A stretch of 60,913 bases of DNA, from assembly GCA_022843805.1 (NCBI GenBank), contig JALHMY010000055.1:1-60913 (forward strand), given 5' to 3'. Source of the stretch: Fuerstiella sp. (lineage in GTDB: Bacteria > Planctomycetota > Planctomycetia > Planctomycetales > Planctomycetaceae). Of this stretch, positions 8,146 through 17,892 are shown piece by piece. The position numbers and the translations under genes are program-made. The notes under the pieces are model-generated. The model did no database searches, was not told where the DNA came from, and was given only the letters and a program-made list of their open reading frames with translations. Each line of letters starts with the position of its first letter. Within the stretch, counting starts at the first letter, position 1.

Positions 8146-10020
8146 ATGAAGTTTTCAGCCAGCATCCTTGTCATTGTCTGCAGTCTGTTGAGCACTGCAG
8201 CACCAGCGGTCAACGCTCAGTCGCAGGATCAGGCGGCTCAGGAAAGTTACATTCGACTGCATTATGTGAAGCAGGAACACATGGTGCCGATGAGGGACGG
8301 AACTCTGCTTCATACGGCCATTTTTACACCGCGTGATACCACTCAATCGTGGCCCATTCTGATGAAACGCACACCGTATTCGTGTGCACCGTACGGGATC
8401 GAGAAGTTTCCGTCATCGCTTGGACCCAGTGAACATTTCGTTCGGGCGGGCTACATCTTCGTCAATCAGGATGTGCGTGGGCGGTTTCTGTCTGAAGGGA
8501 AATTCGAACAGGTGACTCCGCATGTGACCGATAAAAAGACTGCCAGCGATGTCGATGAAAGTTCTGACACATACGATACGATCGAATGGCTATTGAAGAA
8601 TGTGCAGGGACACAATGGTCGAGTCGGGATGTACGGAATTTCCTACCCGGGATTTTACTGTTCGGCCGGAATGATTGATGCTCATCCTGCCCTGATCGCG
8701 GTTTCCCCGCAGGCGCCGGTTGGAGACTGGTACTTTGACGATTTTCTGCACCATGGAGCATTCTTTCTGGCACACGCCTATCGGTGGCTGAACGGTAACG
8801 CTCATGAGCGAACAGGCCCCGGAATTGACCGGCCAGTCCCCTTTACTCTGCCTTCGACGGACGGCTACAAGTTGTTTCTCGATGCGGGAACGATCTCCGA
8901 AATCAACCGCCGCTATCTGCGCAACAGTGTGCCATTCTGGAATGACATGATGGCTCATCCCAATCGCGACGAATTCTGGGAGAAACGGAATATTCTGCCG
9001 CACCTTCAGAATGTGGCACCCTCCGTCATGGTTGTCACCGGGTGGTATGACGCAGAAGATCTTTACGGTTCATTTAAAACGTACCAGGCGATTGAGAAAC
9101 TGAACCCTGAAGTCAGCAATGTGCTGGTTGTCGGACCATGGATTCATGGCGGCTGGTCGTCGACTGAAGGGGATCGGCTGGGGCAGGTTCACTTTGGCTC
9201 CAAAACTGCCGCGTTTTACCGTGAGGAAATTGAACTGCCGTTTTTTGAAAGACACCTGAAGCAAAAGGACGTACCGCCCGCCGCCGAAGCCACAGTTTTT
9301 GAGACCGGCTCCGGCGTATGGAGAACGTTTGACCGCTGGCCGCCTGCCGAAGTCAGAAAATCGCAGCTGTTTCTTGCAAAAAATGGAGCTTTGACCAGCG
9401 ACCCGCCAGAACCAGATGCCGCAGACGACGGACACGACGAATACCGGAGCGACCCGGCAAAACCAGTGCCCTATACTCAGGAAATCACACCGCGGATGAC
9501 GGTCGAGTATATGGTGGAGGATCAGCGATTTGCCGGACGGCGACCGGATGTACTGGTCTATCAGACAGATGTACTGACTGAAGATCTGGTGATGGCCGGT
9601 CCTCTGCAGGCAAATCTCTGGGTTTCCACTACCGGGACCGATGCCGATTTTGTGGTCAAGCTGATTGATGTTCAGCCCGAAGGAACAGATTCCGCCAAAC
9701 TTCCGGACGCACAGATTATGGTTCGCAGTGAAGTCCTTCGCGGGCGATTTCGGAACTCTTACATGGTTCCTGAACCCTTTGTACCGGGAAAACCGGCTCA
9801 AATTCGCCTCGAACTTCTCGATGTCATGCACCGATTCAAAAAGGGACATCGTGTGATGGTGCAGATTCAAAGCAGCTGGTTTCCGCTGATTGACAGGAAT
9901 CCACAGACTTTTGTCCCCAACATCTATCTCGCAAACCCTGCCGATTTTCAACCGGCCACGCATCGAATCTGGCGTACACGGGATCTCCTCAGCCACATTG
10001 AGTTCGGACAGCTGCCCTGA
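8146..10020 (+). CDS. CocE/NonD family hydrolase (X-Pro dipeptidyl-peptidase S15-like), exported
   Basis: The 624-residue product has a signal peptide (KFSASILVIVCSLLSTAAPAVNAQ) and the CocE/NonD alpha/beta-hydrolase layout: MRDGTLLHTAIFTPRD, QDVRGRFLSEG, then GISYPGF with the nucleophile Ser near residue 166, GWYDAEDLY with the acid near 302, and GPWIHGGW with the base His near 334. The C-terminal third is the jelly-roll X-Pro DPP_C domain (QANLWVSTTGTDADFVVKLIDV). The family includes cocaine esterase, glutaryl-7-ACA acylase-type amidases and dipeptidyl peptidases, so the substrate is open. The ATG has GGAG 9 bp upstream. It is followed by the kinase gene on the same strand after 251 bp. Confidence 0.93.
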   Translation: MKFSASILVIVCSLLSTAAPAVNAQSQDQAAQESYIRLHYVKQEHMVPMRDGTLLHTAIFTPRDTTQSWPILMKRTPYSCAPYGIEKFPSSLGPSEHFVRAGYIFVNQDVRGRFLSEGKFEQVTPHVTDKKTASDVDESSDTYDTIEWLLKNVQGHNGRVGMYGISYPGFYCSAGMIDAHPALIAVSPQAPVGDWYFDDFLHHGAFFLAHAYRWLNGNAHERTGPGIDRPVPFTLPSTDGYKLFLDAGTISEINRRYLRNSVPFWNDMMAHPNRDEFWEKRNILPHLQNVAPSVMVVTGWYDAEDLYGSFKTYQAIEKLNPEVSNVLVVGPWIHGGWSSTEGDRLGQVHFGSKTAAFYREEIELPFFERHLKQKDVPPAAEATVFETGSGVWRTFDRWPPAEVRKSQLFLAKNGALTSDPPEPDAADDGHDEYRSDPAKPVPYTQEITPRMTVEYMVEDQRFAGRRPDVLVYQTDVLTEDLVMAGPLQANLWVSTTGTDADFVVKLIDVQPEGTDSAKLPDAQIMVRSEVLRGRFRNSYMVPEPFVPGKPAQIRLELLDVMHRFKKGHRVMVQIQSSWFPLIDRNPQTFVPNIYLANPADFQPATHRIWRTRDLLSHIEFGQLP

Positions 10021-10271
10021 TGACTCGGGCATGCTGGCAGACCACCCCACGAATGGAATGGGCAGGATTCGAATTCGCTGATCATTGACCCTTTCGTGCC
10101 CGCTGGCTTTTCCGGCGCTCGCCGGCTGAGTTGCCGATTTTTCTGACATCGGGACAAATTCTGATCCTGTCAATTGAATCGAGTGACCGAATCTGGAGGA
10201 TGATGCAGCGCGTGTGATGGAACGCGCGATGTCTGCAGAAGGATGTTCTTCCAGAACGCAGCAAGAATACA

Positions 10272-11084
10272 ATGACCAGTGATCTGCGCATCCGCCAGAA
10301 AATCGGAAAATATCGGATCGAACGCCGCCTCGGGCAGGGGGGCTTTGCATCCGTTTATCAGGCGATGGATACGATTCAGGGTATTCATGTTGCCATCAAA
10401 ATTCCCCACGCGCAATATTCTACCAGCACCGTGCTGAATGAATTTCGCAGGGAAATCCGCACAACCCAGAACCTGGATCACGAAAACATCCTTCCGCTGA
10501 AGGATGCCAGCATCATTGAAGATCGGCTGGTCATGGTCTTTCCCCTCGGGGAAGAAACTCTGCTGACTCGACTGACCCGCCGACTGGCCCTCGAAACCGC
10601 TTTAGACATTTCTGAACAGATTATTCGTGCGACTGCACACGCACACGCACACCGAATTATTCATTGCGATATCAAACCGGACAATGTCATTGTCTTTCCC
10701 GGCAATCACATTCGACTGGCGGACTTCGGAATCGCCAAGGTGTCGCAAAAAACTGTCCAGGGATGCGGCACCGGGACCGTGGGTTATATGGCCCCTGAAC
10801 AGGCGATGGGTAAACCGTCCCGCCGTTCAGACGTGTTTTCCATTGGGCTGATCGTCTGGCGAATGCTCACCGGACAATGGCCGGAATGGCCGTTCGAATG
10901 GCCGCCTCGGGGATACGGAAAACTGCGAGGACGAATTCATCCGGAATTTATCGACTTCATGCACCGATCCATCGAACCCAATCCACGTCGACGTTTTCGC
11001 GATGCTGAACAAATGCTTTCCGTGTTCCTGAAGCTGAAGCACCGAACACTCCGCCACGCTCGCCTGAAACGGCGAGCATCTTAA
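10272..11084 (+). CDS. Small soluble Ser/Thr protein kinase (Hanks type), HCD loop
   Basis: The 270-residue protein is little more than a kinase domain. It has the Gly-rich loop LGQGGFASVY, the ATP-anchoring Lys in VAIKIPH (K43), the catalytic loop HCDIKPDN (D133), DFG (D151-G153), a GTVGYMAPEQ activation/P+1 segment and DVFSIGLIVWRMLTG. No transmembrane or sensor domain follows, unlike most planctomycete kinases, which are long membrane proteins. The residue before the catalytic Asp is Cys rather than Arg, so it is a non-RD kinase and may not need activation-loop phosphorylation. An HAHAHAH run precedes the catalytic loop. It is convergent with kdtA. Its substrate is unknown; the nearby FHA protein is one candidate reader. 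Confidence 0.93.
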   Translation: MTSDLRIRQKIGKYRIERRLGQGGFASVYQAMDTIQGIHVAIKIPHAQYSTSTVLNEFRREIRTTQNLDHENILPLKDASIIEDRLVMVFPLGEETLLTRLTRRLALETALDISEQIIRATAHAHAHRIIHCDIKPDNVIVFPGNHIRLADFGIAKVSQKTVQGCGTGTVGYMAPEQAMGKPSRRSDVFSIGLIVWRMLTGQWPEWPFEWPPRGYGKLRGRIHPEFIDFMHRSIEPNPRRRFRDAEQMLSVFLKLKHRTLRHARLKRRAS

Positions 11085-11212
11085 TCCAGCTTCCCCGGTT
11101 TGATTAATTTTCCGGGACTTAAGGTGGCTTCTTCTCTCCGTCCCTGCGACTTCGCGTCTCTGCGCTACTTTCCCTGCAACGCGGTTCGCCAGAGTCGCTC
11201 GTCCGTCCCCGC

Positions 11213-11258
11213 TTCAGGTTCATCAAACGCAGTTGCGTCAGCGACGTATGAACCTGAA
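11213..11258. terminator. Nested hairpin between convergent kinase and kdtA genes
   Basis: TTCAGGTTCAT at 11213-11223 is exactly inverted at 11248-11258 (ATGAACCTGAA), and the loop itself contains ACGCA-GT-TGCGT at 11227-11238. The element lies between two convergent stop codons (11084 and 11294), which fits a bidirectional transcription end, although no T-run follows. Confidence 0.5.
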
Positions 11259-11293
11259 TCATCCTGTTTCATGGGAAGACACTGAGCCTCACA

Positions 11294-12679
11294 CTACACA
11301 ACCTGGCAGGAATGGTTTCCCCGGACACTGACGACCAGCTGACACAGCAGCCTGGCGGTGGCCGCTGTGGCGCCCTGCTGACTGAGTACCACGTTCTGAG
11401 CCAGAAGACCGAGCTTTTGGCGATCGTCACTGTTTTCCAGAAAATGCTTCAGAGCGGGCTGAAGTTCACTCGGTTCCTTCAGCTGCAGGCATGCGTTCGC
11501 TTCTCGAAATAAGGCGACAACATCACGAAAGTTGGAGGTATTGGGCCCAAACATGACGGCCGCTCCATATGCCGCCGGCTCAATCATGTTTTGCCCGCCG
11601 CGCGATCCAAAACTGCCACCAACAAACGCGATGTCAGCGAGTCCCCAGCAGGCGTTCAGTTCGCCAATCGTGTCCAGAAGAATCACTGAAGTCGGTCCGG
11701 CCGATTCGATTGGATTCGAACTGGAACTGGAATTGCCGGTTGTTACATCCGGCGCCATATCGGGCGGCTGCCTCTCACGAACACCGGGAAGCTGCGAACG
11801 CCGAATTAAACTGATTCCCTGCCGCTGAACCAGTTCGGCAACTTCGTCGAATCGTTCCCTGTGACGAGGAACCAGAATCAGCTTCAGTTGTGGCCATCGG
11901 TCCTGCAGAGATCTCCATGCATTGAGGGCGAGTTGTTCTTCCGGTGCCTGGGTACTTCCTGCAATAAAGACGATGTTGTTTTCCGTGATTTGCAGCAGTG
12001 TTCGCAGGCAATCGGTCGCTTCGCTGCTGCGACTCGTCTGAACGCCGTCAAACTTGACTGACCCGGTTACATGAAGTCGATCCGGATGCACACCCAAAGA
12101 CTGCAGGCGGTCCGCATATTGCTGCGACTGAGCAGCCACGAGCGATAATCGGGCAAAGACTGGTTTCAGGAACCACCGAAACCGACGATATCCTTTAACA
12201 CTTCGGTCGCTCATTCGGGCATTGACAATACTCACCGGTACCCGGAGTCGTGCGCATTCACTGACAAAGTTTGGCCAGATTTCCAGTTCCATCAGGACAA
12301 CAAGCCTGGGTTTCAGCAGCCTGAGAGCGCGCCCCACGGCCCACGAAAAATCGAGTGGAAACCAGATGAGCTGACACTCCGGGAAACGTCGCGTGGCAAG
12401 GTCGTATCCCGTGTCAGTTGAGGTGGAGACGACAATGCGGAAGTCGTCCTTCGTTTGACGACGAAATTCCTCCACCACCTTTTGCAGCTGAATCACTTCC
12501 CCGACACTGACTGCATGAAACCAGACGCAGGGCCGGTGATCGGCAACAGCACGACACGTTCCCAGAAATTTGTCTGACAGGCCTCGCCGATATCGTCCAT
12601 GTCGCAGCATACGCCACAGAATCAGGGGGACGAGTATCAGCAGCAGACCCATATAGGCAGCATTCAGCAGCCACCGCAT
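11294..12679 (-). CDS. kdtA: 3-deoxy-D-manno-octulosonic acid (Kdo) transferase
   Basis: The product of about 461 residues is a GT30-family Kdo transferase that would add Kdo to lipid A precursor at the inner-membrane face, a marker of a Gram-negative-type envelope. Visible features are the N-terminal membrane anchor (LLNAAYMGLLLILVPLIL), FHAVSVGEV with the expected His and Glu, VVVLMELEIWPNF, VSIVNARMSDRS, VTGSVKFD, IAGSTQAPEEQL (family usually G-S-T-H/W) and AFVGGSFGSRGGQNMIEPAA. The ATG at 12679 has AGAGG upstream and begins directly at the anchor helix; the frame extends to 12721 but those residues look untranslated. Its neighbour upstream is secA on the same strand, about 100 bp away. 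Confidence 0.95.
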   Translation of the reverse strand: MRWLLNAAYMGLLLILVPLILWRMLRHGRYRRGLSDKFLGTCRAVADHRPCVWFHAVSVGEVIQLQKVVEEFRRQTKDDFRIVVSTSTDTGYDLATRRFPECQLIWFPLDFSWAVGRALRLLKPRLVVLMELEIWPNFVSECARLRVPVSIVNARMSDRSVKGYRRFRWFLKPVFARLSLVAAQSQQYADRLQSLGVHPDRLHVTGSVKFDGVQTSRSSEATDCLRTLLQITENNIVFIAGSTQAPEEQLALNAWRSLQDRWPQLKLILVPRHRERFDEVAELVQRQGISLIRRSQLPGVRERQPPDMAPDVTTGNSSSSSNPIESAGPTSVILLDTIGELNACWGLADIAFVGGSFGSRGGQNMIEPAAYGAAVMFGPNTSNFRDVVALFREANACLQLKEPSELQPALKHFLENSDDRQKLGLLAQNVVLSQQGATAATARLLCQLVVSVRGNHSCQVV

Positions 12680-12781
12680 CAGAACCTCTGTACTGCAGAC
12701 GGACGACAAATTCTGCCGCACGTTGCACTTTCCACTCTCACAAACTCCTGCAGTCCGACGGACCAGTGCTCTGTCAGAGTA

Positions 12782-15700
12782 CTAACTTCCGCAGCATTTC
12801 TTGAACTTCTTACCGCTGCCGCAGGGGCACGGGTCGTTTCGACCAACCTTCGGCATCATATTGATGATGGGTTCCACGGCCTTCGATGGCTCGCCCGGTT
12901 CCGGGCCGCTGGTTTCGTAACTTTCTTCAGCGGCAGGGGCCTGTTCAACCGGAGGTGCAATATCATGGATCGTTGCGGAGATCTGCCACAGAGACCCGAC
13001 GAAATTTGGACTCTCGTGTTCAATACGGAAAATCGTTGATGTGACGTGTTCCCCGATGCGATCCCACATCGAGTTAAAGGCTCGACGACCTTCCCGCTTG
13101 TACTCGGTGCGAGGATCCTTTTGTGCGTAACCGACGAAGCCGATCCCCTGTCTCAGATGTCCCATGAAGTACAGGTGGTCTTTCCAGGCGGTATCAAGAA
13201 TCTCCAGGAGCACGGATCGCTCTGTTTGCTGCAGTTCGGGACGATAGAGTCGCTGAAAGCCATAGAGCACTTCCGAGCGGACTTTATCCGTCGTCATCTT
13301 TCGCAGCTGCTCAGCATTCAGTGTCACGTGCAGTTCCTTGTCGCCCCAGGCGACAAGTTCTTCAATCTGCAGTTCCGTCAGCGGAACCGGAGGAGCTGCG
13401 GGGTCACCAAGCACGGCGTCCAGTTTCTGATGGATCATCGTACTGTCCGGGCATTTTGCCAGGAATTTTTTGCTGGCCTCGGACAATGTCTGGAAGATCT
13501 GTTCAAACGAAAGGTCAGCAAACTGTTCGGGGGCAAACTGAGTTCCGAAGCGAGAATTTGCCCAGCGTGCCAGCCGCTCGCGGTTGTACTTCTCACCGTG
13601 TGATCCATCACCAGTCAAAAAGCTGTGCATTCCCACAGAGACCGGGAATGTCACTTCCTTTTCGTCGTATCTCGCTCGTACCCGCTGTTTAAGCAGTGGC
13701 GCAATGGCTCCCTGCTCGACGGCTTCGAGTTCTGCGGGCTGAACATTCAGAGTGAAATGGAAGTTCGCCCAGCCTGCGAGGCTGCGGTAGTGGAACTGCG
13801 GGTCAAGGAGAGGTGTCAGTTCAGAAAGGTCCCACCGCTCCATTGATTTCTTTGCCTGATCCAGCAAAAAAATCGGCAGATCAGGTCGTTCCATTTTCCG
13901 CAGATCACGGTCATTCAGATTCAGGTCAAAGTTTCGATTGGCCCATTTGGTCAGGGCGATCCAGTTCCAGTCTGACTTATCTTCGGAATCTTCCGGGAGA
14001 TGAATGTCGATCTGTTCGTAGATGGCAGATTCTGCCTGTCGCGTGCCTTCATCGTGGAAATACGCTTCCAGCTGCTCCGCATTTCGATCCCGCAGTGAAT
14101 ACGCTTCCAGCTCCAGATGCAGTTTCTGAGCGGCCCACTGAGCAATGGACTCCCAGCGATAGCCTGGTTCAAGAAAATGGACAGTCCAGTGATCGATTTG
14201 AGCATCCATCATACCCAGCACGAGCAGTCGGCAGTCGGTACCATCCAGGATACTCTGACGATACGAGTAGGTTCGCTTTCGCTGCTCATCCATCACTTCG
14301 TCGTACTCGAGCAGATTCTTGCGCTGATCGAAATGGCGTTCTTCGATCTTCTTCTGAGCGCCTTCCACTCGACGAGTTACCATAGGGCTGATGATGGGCT
14401 CGCCTTCTGTCAGCCCTGCCCACTGCATTACGCGTTTGACAAAATCTCCGGCAAAAAGCCTCATCAGCTTGTCATCAAGCGAGATGAAGAATCGGCTTGA
14501 TCCCGGATCCCCCTGTCGGCCTGCGCGACCACGAAGCTGCAGGTCGATTCGGCGGGAATCGTGACGTTCCGTCCCGACGACATGCAGTCCACCAAGCTCG
14601 GCAACAACCCGGGCCTCTGCCAGCATGCCTTCCTTTTCAGCAATCAAACGCGTGAGTGAATCCCACTCGGCCTTGGGCACCTCGAGGCGTGAGGCATACT
14701 GGCCTTTGAGTTCTTCCCAGGCCGAATGTTCAGGATTACCGCCGAGCACGATGTCGGTTCCGCGACCCGCCATATTGGTTGCGATGGTCACGGCACCTTT
14801 GCGACCTGCCTGAGCAATAATCTCCGCTTCACGCTCGTGCTGCTTTGCGTTCAGAACATTGTGCTTAATGCCTTTTCGGACCAGCTTGCCGCTGAGCATT
14901 TCCGAGAGTTCAATGGAAGTTGTACCGACCAGCAGAGGCCGGCCACTCTCATGAATTTCGCAGATCTCCTGGACAACCGCGTTCCATTTTTCCTTGTCAG
15001 TGCCATAAATATTGTCGGGGTAGTTAATTCGCTGCATGGGTCGATTGGTGGGAACTGCCACCACATCCAGCTTGTAAATCTTCCAGAATTCTTCGGACTC
15101 CGTCATGGCGGTACCCGTCATACCGGCCAGCTTGGAATACAGGCGGAAATAGTTCTGCAGAGTAATTGTGGCGAATGTCTGCGTCTCTTCCTTGATCGTC
15201 ACGCCTTCTTTGGCTTCAACTGCCTGATGCAGGCCATCACTCCACTGGCGGCCCTCCATTTTTCGCCCGGTGTTCTCATCGACGATGACAACTTCACCGC
15301 GTTCAACGACGTAGTTAACGTCCTTCTTGTAGAGGTAGTGAGCCTTCAGCGCGTTATCCAGCAGATGAGGCCATTCCATGTTGCCGGCCGTGTAGAAACT
15401 TTCAACGCCCGCCAGCTGTTCAGCCCGGCGAACGCCCTCTTCTGTCAGATGGCAGGTGTGCTCCTTCTCCTTGACTTCAAAGTCCACCTCAGGCCGCAGC
15501 TGTTTGGCGATCTGATTGGCCCGCGGATATTTTTCCAGATTGTCATGTGCGGGACCGGAAATAATCAGGGGTGTTCGAGCTTCGTCAATCAGAATATTGT
15601 CGATCTCGTCCACGACCGCATAATCCAGCCGTCCCTGAACCTGCAGCTCCTTTGTGGGCTTCATGTTGTCGCGAAGATAGTCGAACCCGAACTGATTGCT

Positions 15701-16321
15701 GGTGCCATAGGTAATGTCGCAGGCATAGTGCTTTTGTCGCTCCTGCGGCCCCATGTTCGACTGAATTGCTCCCACGGTGAGCCCCAGATTCAGATAAATC
15801 GGGCCCATCCATTCCATATCTCGCTGAGCGAGATAATCGTTTACTGTCACGACATGAACCTTGCCCGCCAGCGCGTTCAGATAGGTGGGCAGCGTGGCCA
15901 CCAGCGTCTTGCCCTCGCCGGTTACCATTTCGGCAATCATGCCCTTGTGCAGAAAGTAGCCACCAATCATCTGCACTTCATAATGACGCATCTTCAGGAA
16001 CCGTCGACCGGACTCCCGCACGGCAGCAAACGCCTCCGGAAGCAAAGCATCGAGCGTTTCACCTGCTCTCAGGCGAGCACGAAACTTCAAGCTCATCTGA
16101 CGCAGTTCCTCGTCAGTCAGCTTTTGCATGGCTGGCTCAAACGAATTAATCTGCGACAGCATCGAACCGGGCAGAATCGTGGTATTGCCATGTTTGTCCC
16201 GGCTGAACCCCAGCCGACGCATTCGCCGCTCGTTGGATGATCCAAACAGGGAAGTAATGCCACGCTCGATCTTCGCAGTCGTCGCCGTGAAAAAATCGCC
16301 AACTTTTTCAAGCAGTTCCAT
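12782..16321 (-). CDS. secA: Preprotein translocase ATPase SecA, with ~240-residue internal expansion
   Basis: The 1179-residue product is the motor of the Sec export pathway. It has Walker A GEGKT in [15 protein letters not shown], the Walker B box [21 protein letters not shown], the AMTGTA loop, [39 protein letters not shown] at about residue 670, [15 protein letters not shown] near 1060, and a C-terminal zinc-binding [13 protein letters not shown] tail. E. coli SecA is 901 residues; here the stretch between [10 protein letters not shown] and the LDTAWKDHL helix is about 375 residues rather than about 130. The extra part contains five degenerate repeats centred on W-A or W-G at residues 729, 793, 851, 920 and 992. 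The gene is single and intact, so the expansion is tolerated. Confidence 0.97.
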   Translation of the reverse strand: MELLEKVGDFFTATTAKIERGITSLFGSSNERRMRRLGFSRDKHGNTTILPGSMLSQINSFEPAMQKLTDEELRQMSLKFRARLRAGETLDALLPEAFAAVRESGRRFLKMRHYEVQMIGGYFLHKGMIAEMVTGEGKTLVATLPTYLNALAGKVHVVTVNDYLAQRDMEWMGPIYLNLGLTVGAIQSNMGPQERQKHYACDITYGTSNQFGFDYLRDNMKPTKELQVQGRLDYAVVDEIDNILIDEARTPLIISGPAHDNLEKYPRANQIAKQLRPEVDFEVKEKEHTCHLTEEGVRRAEQLAGVESFYTAGNMEWPHLLDNALKAHYLYKKDVNYVVERGEVVIVDENTGRKMEGRQWSDGLHQAVEAKEGVTIKEETQTFATITLQNYFRLYSKLAGMTGTAMTESEEFWKIYKLDVVAVPTNRPMQRINYPDNIYGTDKEKWNAVVQEICEIHESGRPLLVGTTSIELSEMLSGKLVRKGIKHNVLNAKQHEREAEIIAQAGRKGAVTIATNMAGRGTDIVLGGNPEHSAWEELKGQYASRLEVPKAEWDSLTRLIAEKEGMLAEARVVAELGGLHVVGTERHDSRRIDLQLRGRAGRQGDPGSSRFFISLDDKLMRLFAGDFVKRVMQWAGLTEGEPIISPMVTRRVEGAQKKIEERHFDQRKNLLEYDEVMDEQRKRTYSYRQSILDGTDCRLLVLGMMDAQIDHWTVHFLEPGYRWESIAQWAAQKLHLELEAYSLRDRNAEQLEAYFHDEGTRQAESAIYEQIDIHLPEDSEDKSDWNWIALTKWANRNFDLNLNDRDLRKMERPDLPIFLLDQAKKSMERWDLSELTPLLDPQFHYRSLAGWANFHFTLNVQPAELEAVEQGAIAPLLKQRVRARYDEKEVTFPVSVGMHSFLTGDGSHGEKYNRERLARWANSRFGTQFAPEQFADLSFEQIFQTLSEASKKFLAKCPDSTMIHQKLDAVLGDPAAPPVPLTELQIEELVAWGDKELHVTLNAEQLRKMTTDKVRSEVLYGFQRLYRPELQQTERSVLLEILDTAWKDHLYFMGHLRQGIGFVGYAQKDPRTEYKREGRRAFNSMWDRIGEHVTSTIFRIEHESPNFVGSLWQISATIHDIAPPVEQAPAAEESYETSGPEPGEPSKAVEPIINMMPKVGRNDPCPCGSGKKFKKCCGS

Positions 16322-16872
16322 AGGTAACCAACTACCCTGATTATTAAGTTAATCAACTCGCAAACAACATCGTCGTATACGATAAGGCTGCCATATTGGC
16401 AGTCGGCTTGCGGTTTTGAAATCAAAAGTTGCCAGGAACGAAAGCAGCAATTCCCGCAGAAATCCGCAGTTTCCAACACTTTTTCTAAGGAATCATCTTA
16501 GAGTCCGGCGGCACCGGATCTTCGGCAATGCTCAACACTGCGTCATAAGTCGAATAGTCGTCAGTGTATTTGATCAGCAGAACGGTGGTCAATGCCGCCC
16601 CAATTCCATGGTGCCACTGATTTTCCAGGACGAAATCACCAACCGTCCAGGGCAAAATCACCAGCCGCCATGTCAGTCAAAGAGGGTCTTTGAGAACTGG
16701 AACTGCAATCTGTGTGCCGCGTCCACGCTCTGAATGGCATTCTCTTTTAATGAAACGGCTATCTGACTGGAATCCCGAAGAAAATTGTCCGACCATCTGC
16801 GGTGAAGTTTTGTTCTTCTGGTACTCAATACAAAGTTATTTGCCCTAAACCAGCTTACGAAAGACGTCGCCC
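16322..16872. other. Divergent promoter region of secA and the NrnA-like gene
   Basis: This 551-bp gap lies between secA (minus) and the NrnA-like gene (plus). The only coding-like signal I find is a minus-strand frame interrupted by one stop (16485-16796, listed separately). An overlapping plus-strand frame at 16416-16733 has no recognisable features and is not called. Confidence 0.45.
16485..16796 (-). pseudogene. Possible small gene or remnant interrupted by one UGA
   Basis: On the minus strand, ATG at 16796 opens 39 codons that end in TGA at 16677-16679. The same frame then stays open for 63 more codons to TAG at 16485. The downstream part reads like ordinary protein (TVGDFVLENQWHHG, then AALTTVLLIKYTDDYSTYD and VLSIAEDPVPPDS) and its codon choice resembles neighbouring genes. 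There is no clear ribosome-binding site before the ATG, and the second part has only GTG or TTG starts. It may be a decayed gene, a sequencing or real nonsense change, a short gene with a non-ATG start, or chance. I do not recognise the family. Confidence 0.25.
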
Positions 16873-17892
16873 GTGCCAGCTATGGACTGGAATCCACTCA
16901 AAACGCTGATTGAAGAACATCAATCTTTCCTGATTACCAGTCATGTTCGCCCGGATGCCGATGCCCTTGGATCAGAACTGGGGATGCGTGCAATCCTGAT
17001 GGCCTTTGGAAAGCAGGTGACCATCGTCAACGCATCCGCACCTCCATCAAATCTTCATTTTATGAATGCTGATGGGCTGGTACTGAAGCTCAACGAAAAC
17101 ATTACTCGGGCAAACGTTCCGAAAGTGGACGTGATCATCATTGTCGATACCAGTGCATGGCAGCAGCTGGGAACCATGGCCGACCTGATTCAGGCCGTTC
17201 CTTCAAAACGTGTTGTGATCGACCATCACGTCAGTGCCGATCAGATGGACAGCGTGGAGTTCAAGGATATTGATTCTGCCGCGACAGGTGAATTGATCTT
17301 TGAAGCGGCTGAATCGATGGGTGTCACTTTTGACAGCGATACTGCGAACTGGCTGTATGCAGCGATCGCAACCGATACTGGCTGGTTCAGGTTTCCGTCA
17401 ACTACGGCCCGCACGATGCGGATTGCTGCAAAACTGATCGACATGGGGGCTGTGCCTCACAATATCTACAACCTGGTTCACGAACAGTCCTCACTCGCCC
17501 GGATAAGATTGTCAGGCCGCGTACTGGGACGAATTCAGTCGGAAGCAGAAGGTCGTCTGAACTGGGTCTATGCCGACGCAAAGGACCTCAGTGAAACCGC
17601 CAGCGTTCCGTCGGATACAGAAAGCCTGGTGAATGTCTGTCTGACTGTTGTGGGATCCGAAGCAGCCTTCATCGCGGTTGAACTTCAGACAGGTCAGATA
17701 AAATTCAGCCTTCGTTGTCGTCCTCCGCACAATGTGGCTAAGCTGGCTGAACAATTTAATGGTGGAGGACATCGACTGGCGTCCGGCGCAACCCTCCCCG
17801 GCCCTCTGATTCCGGCCATTGACCAGATGCGAAAGGCATTTCTCGAAATGCTTGGCGCCTCTGACAGTAAACCCTCGGAGCCCCAGCTGTGA
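16873..17892 (+). CDS. DHH/DHHA1 phosphoesterase, NrnA-like (nanoRNase/pAp phosphatase)
   Basis: The 339-residue product has the DHH-family metal-binding motifs in order: SHVRPDADALGSELG (motif I), VIIVDTSAWQQLG (II), VIDHHVSAD (III, the DHH triad), AATGELIFEA, and IATDTGWFRFPST (IV), followed by the DHHA1 substrate-binding domain with FNGGGHRLASGATL. NrnA-type enzymes degrade 2-5-nt RNAs and dephosphorylate 3'-phosphoadenosine 5'-phosphate. Length matches the family (about 310-340). The frame starts at GTG 16873; ATG at 16882 is an alternative. Its stop overlaps the start of the multi-haem gene (GTGA), so translation is probably coupled although the functions look unrelated. Confidence 0.92.
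   Translation: MPAMDWNPLKTLIEEHQSFLITSHVRPDADALGSELGMRAILMAFGKQVTIVNASAPPSNLHFMNADGLVLKLNENITRANVPKVDVIIIVDTSAWQQLGTMADLIQAVPSKRVVIDHHVSADQMDSVEFKDIDSAATGELIFEAAESMGVTFDSDTANWLYAAIATDTGWFRFPSTTARTMRIAAKLIDMGAVPHNIYNLVHEQSSLARIRLSGRVLGRIQSEAEGRLNWVYADAKDLSETASVPSDTESLVNVCLTVVGSEAAFIAVELQTGQIKFSLRCRPPHNVAKLAEQFNGGGHRLASGATLPGPLIPAIDQMRKAFLEMLGASDSKPSEPQL

Noticed and set aside
7136..8146. Minus-strand frame of 336 codons opposite the FHA-GGDEF gene
   Set aside because: It is the antisense of a clear FHA-GGDEF protein and has no family features.
9070..10350. Minus-strand frame of 426 codons opposite the CocE/NonD hydrolase gene
   Set aside because: Antisense to a well-supported gene with an intact catalytic triad; no motifs of its own.
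14726..16240. Plus-strand frame of 504 codons opposite secA
   Set aside because: Antisense of SecA; composition follows from the coding strand.
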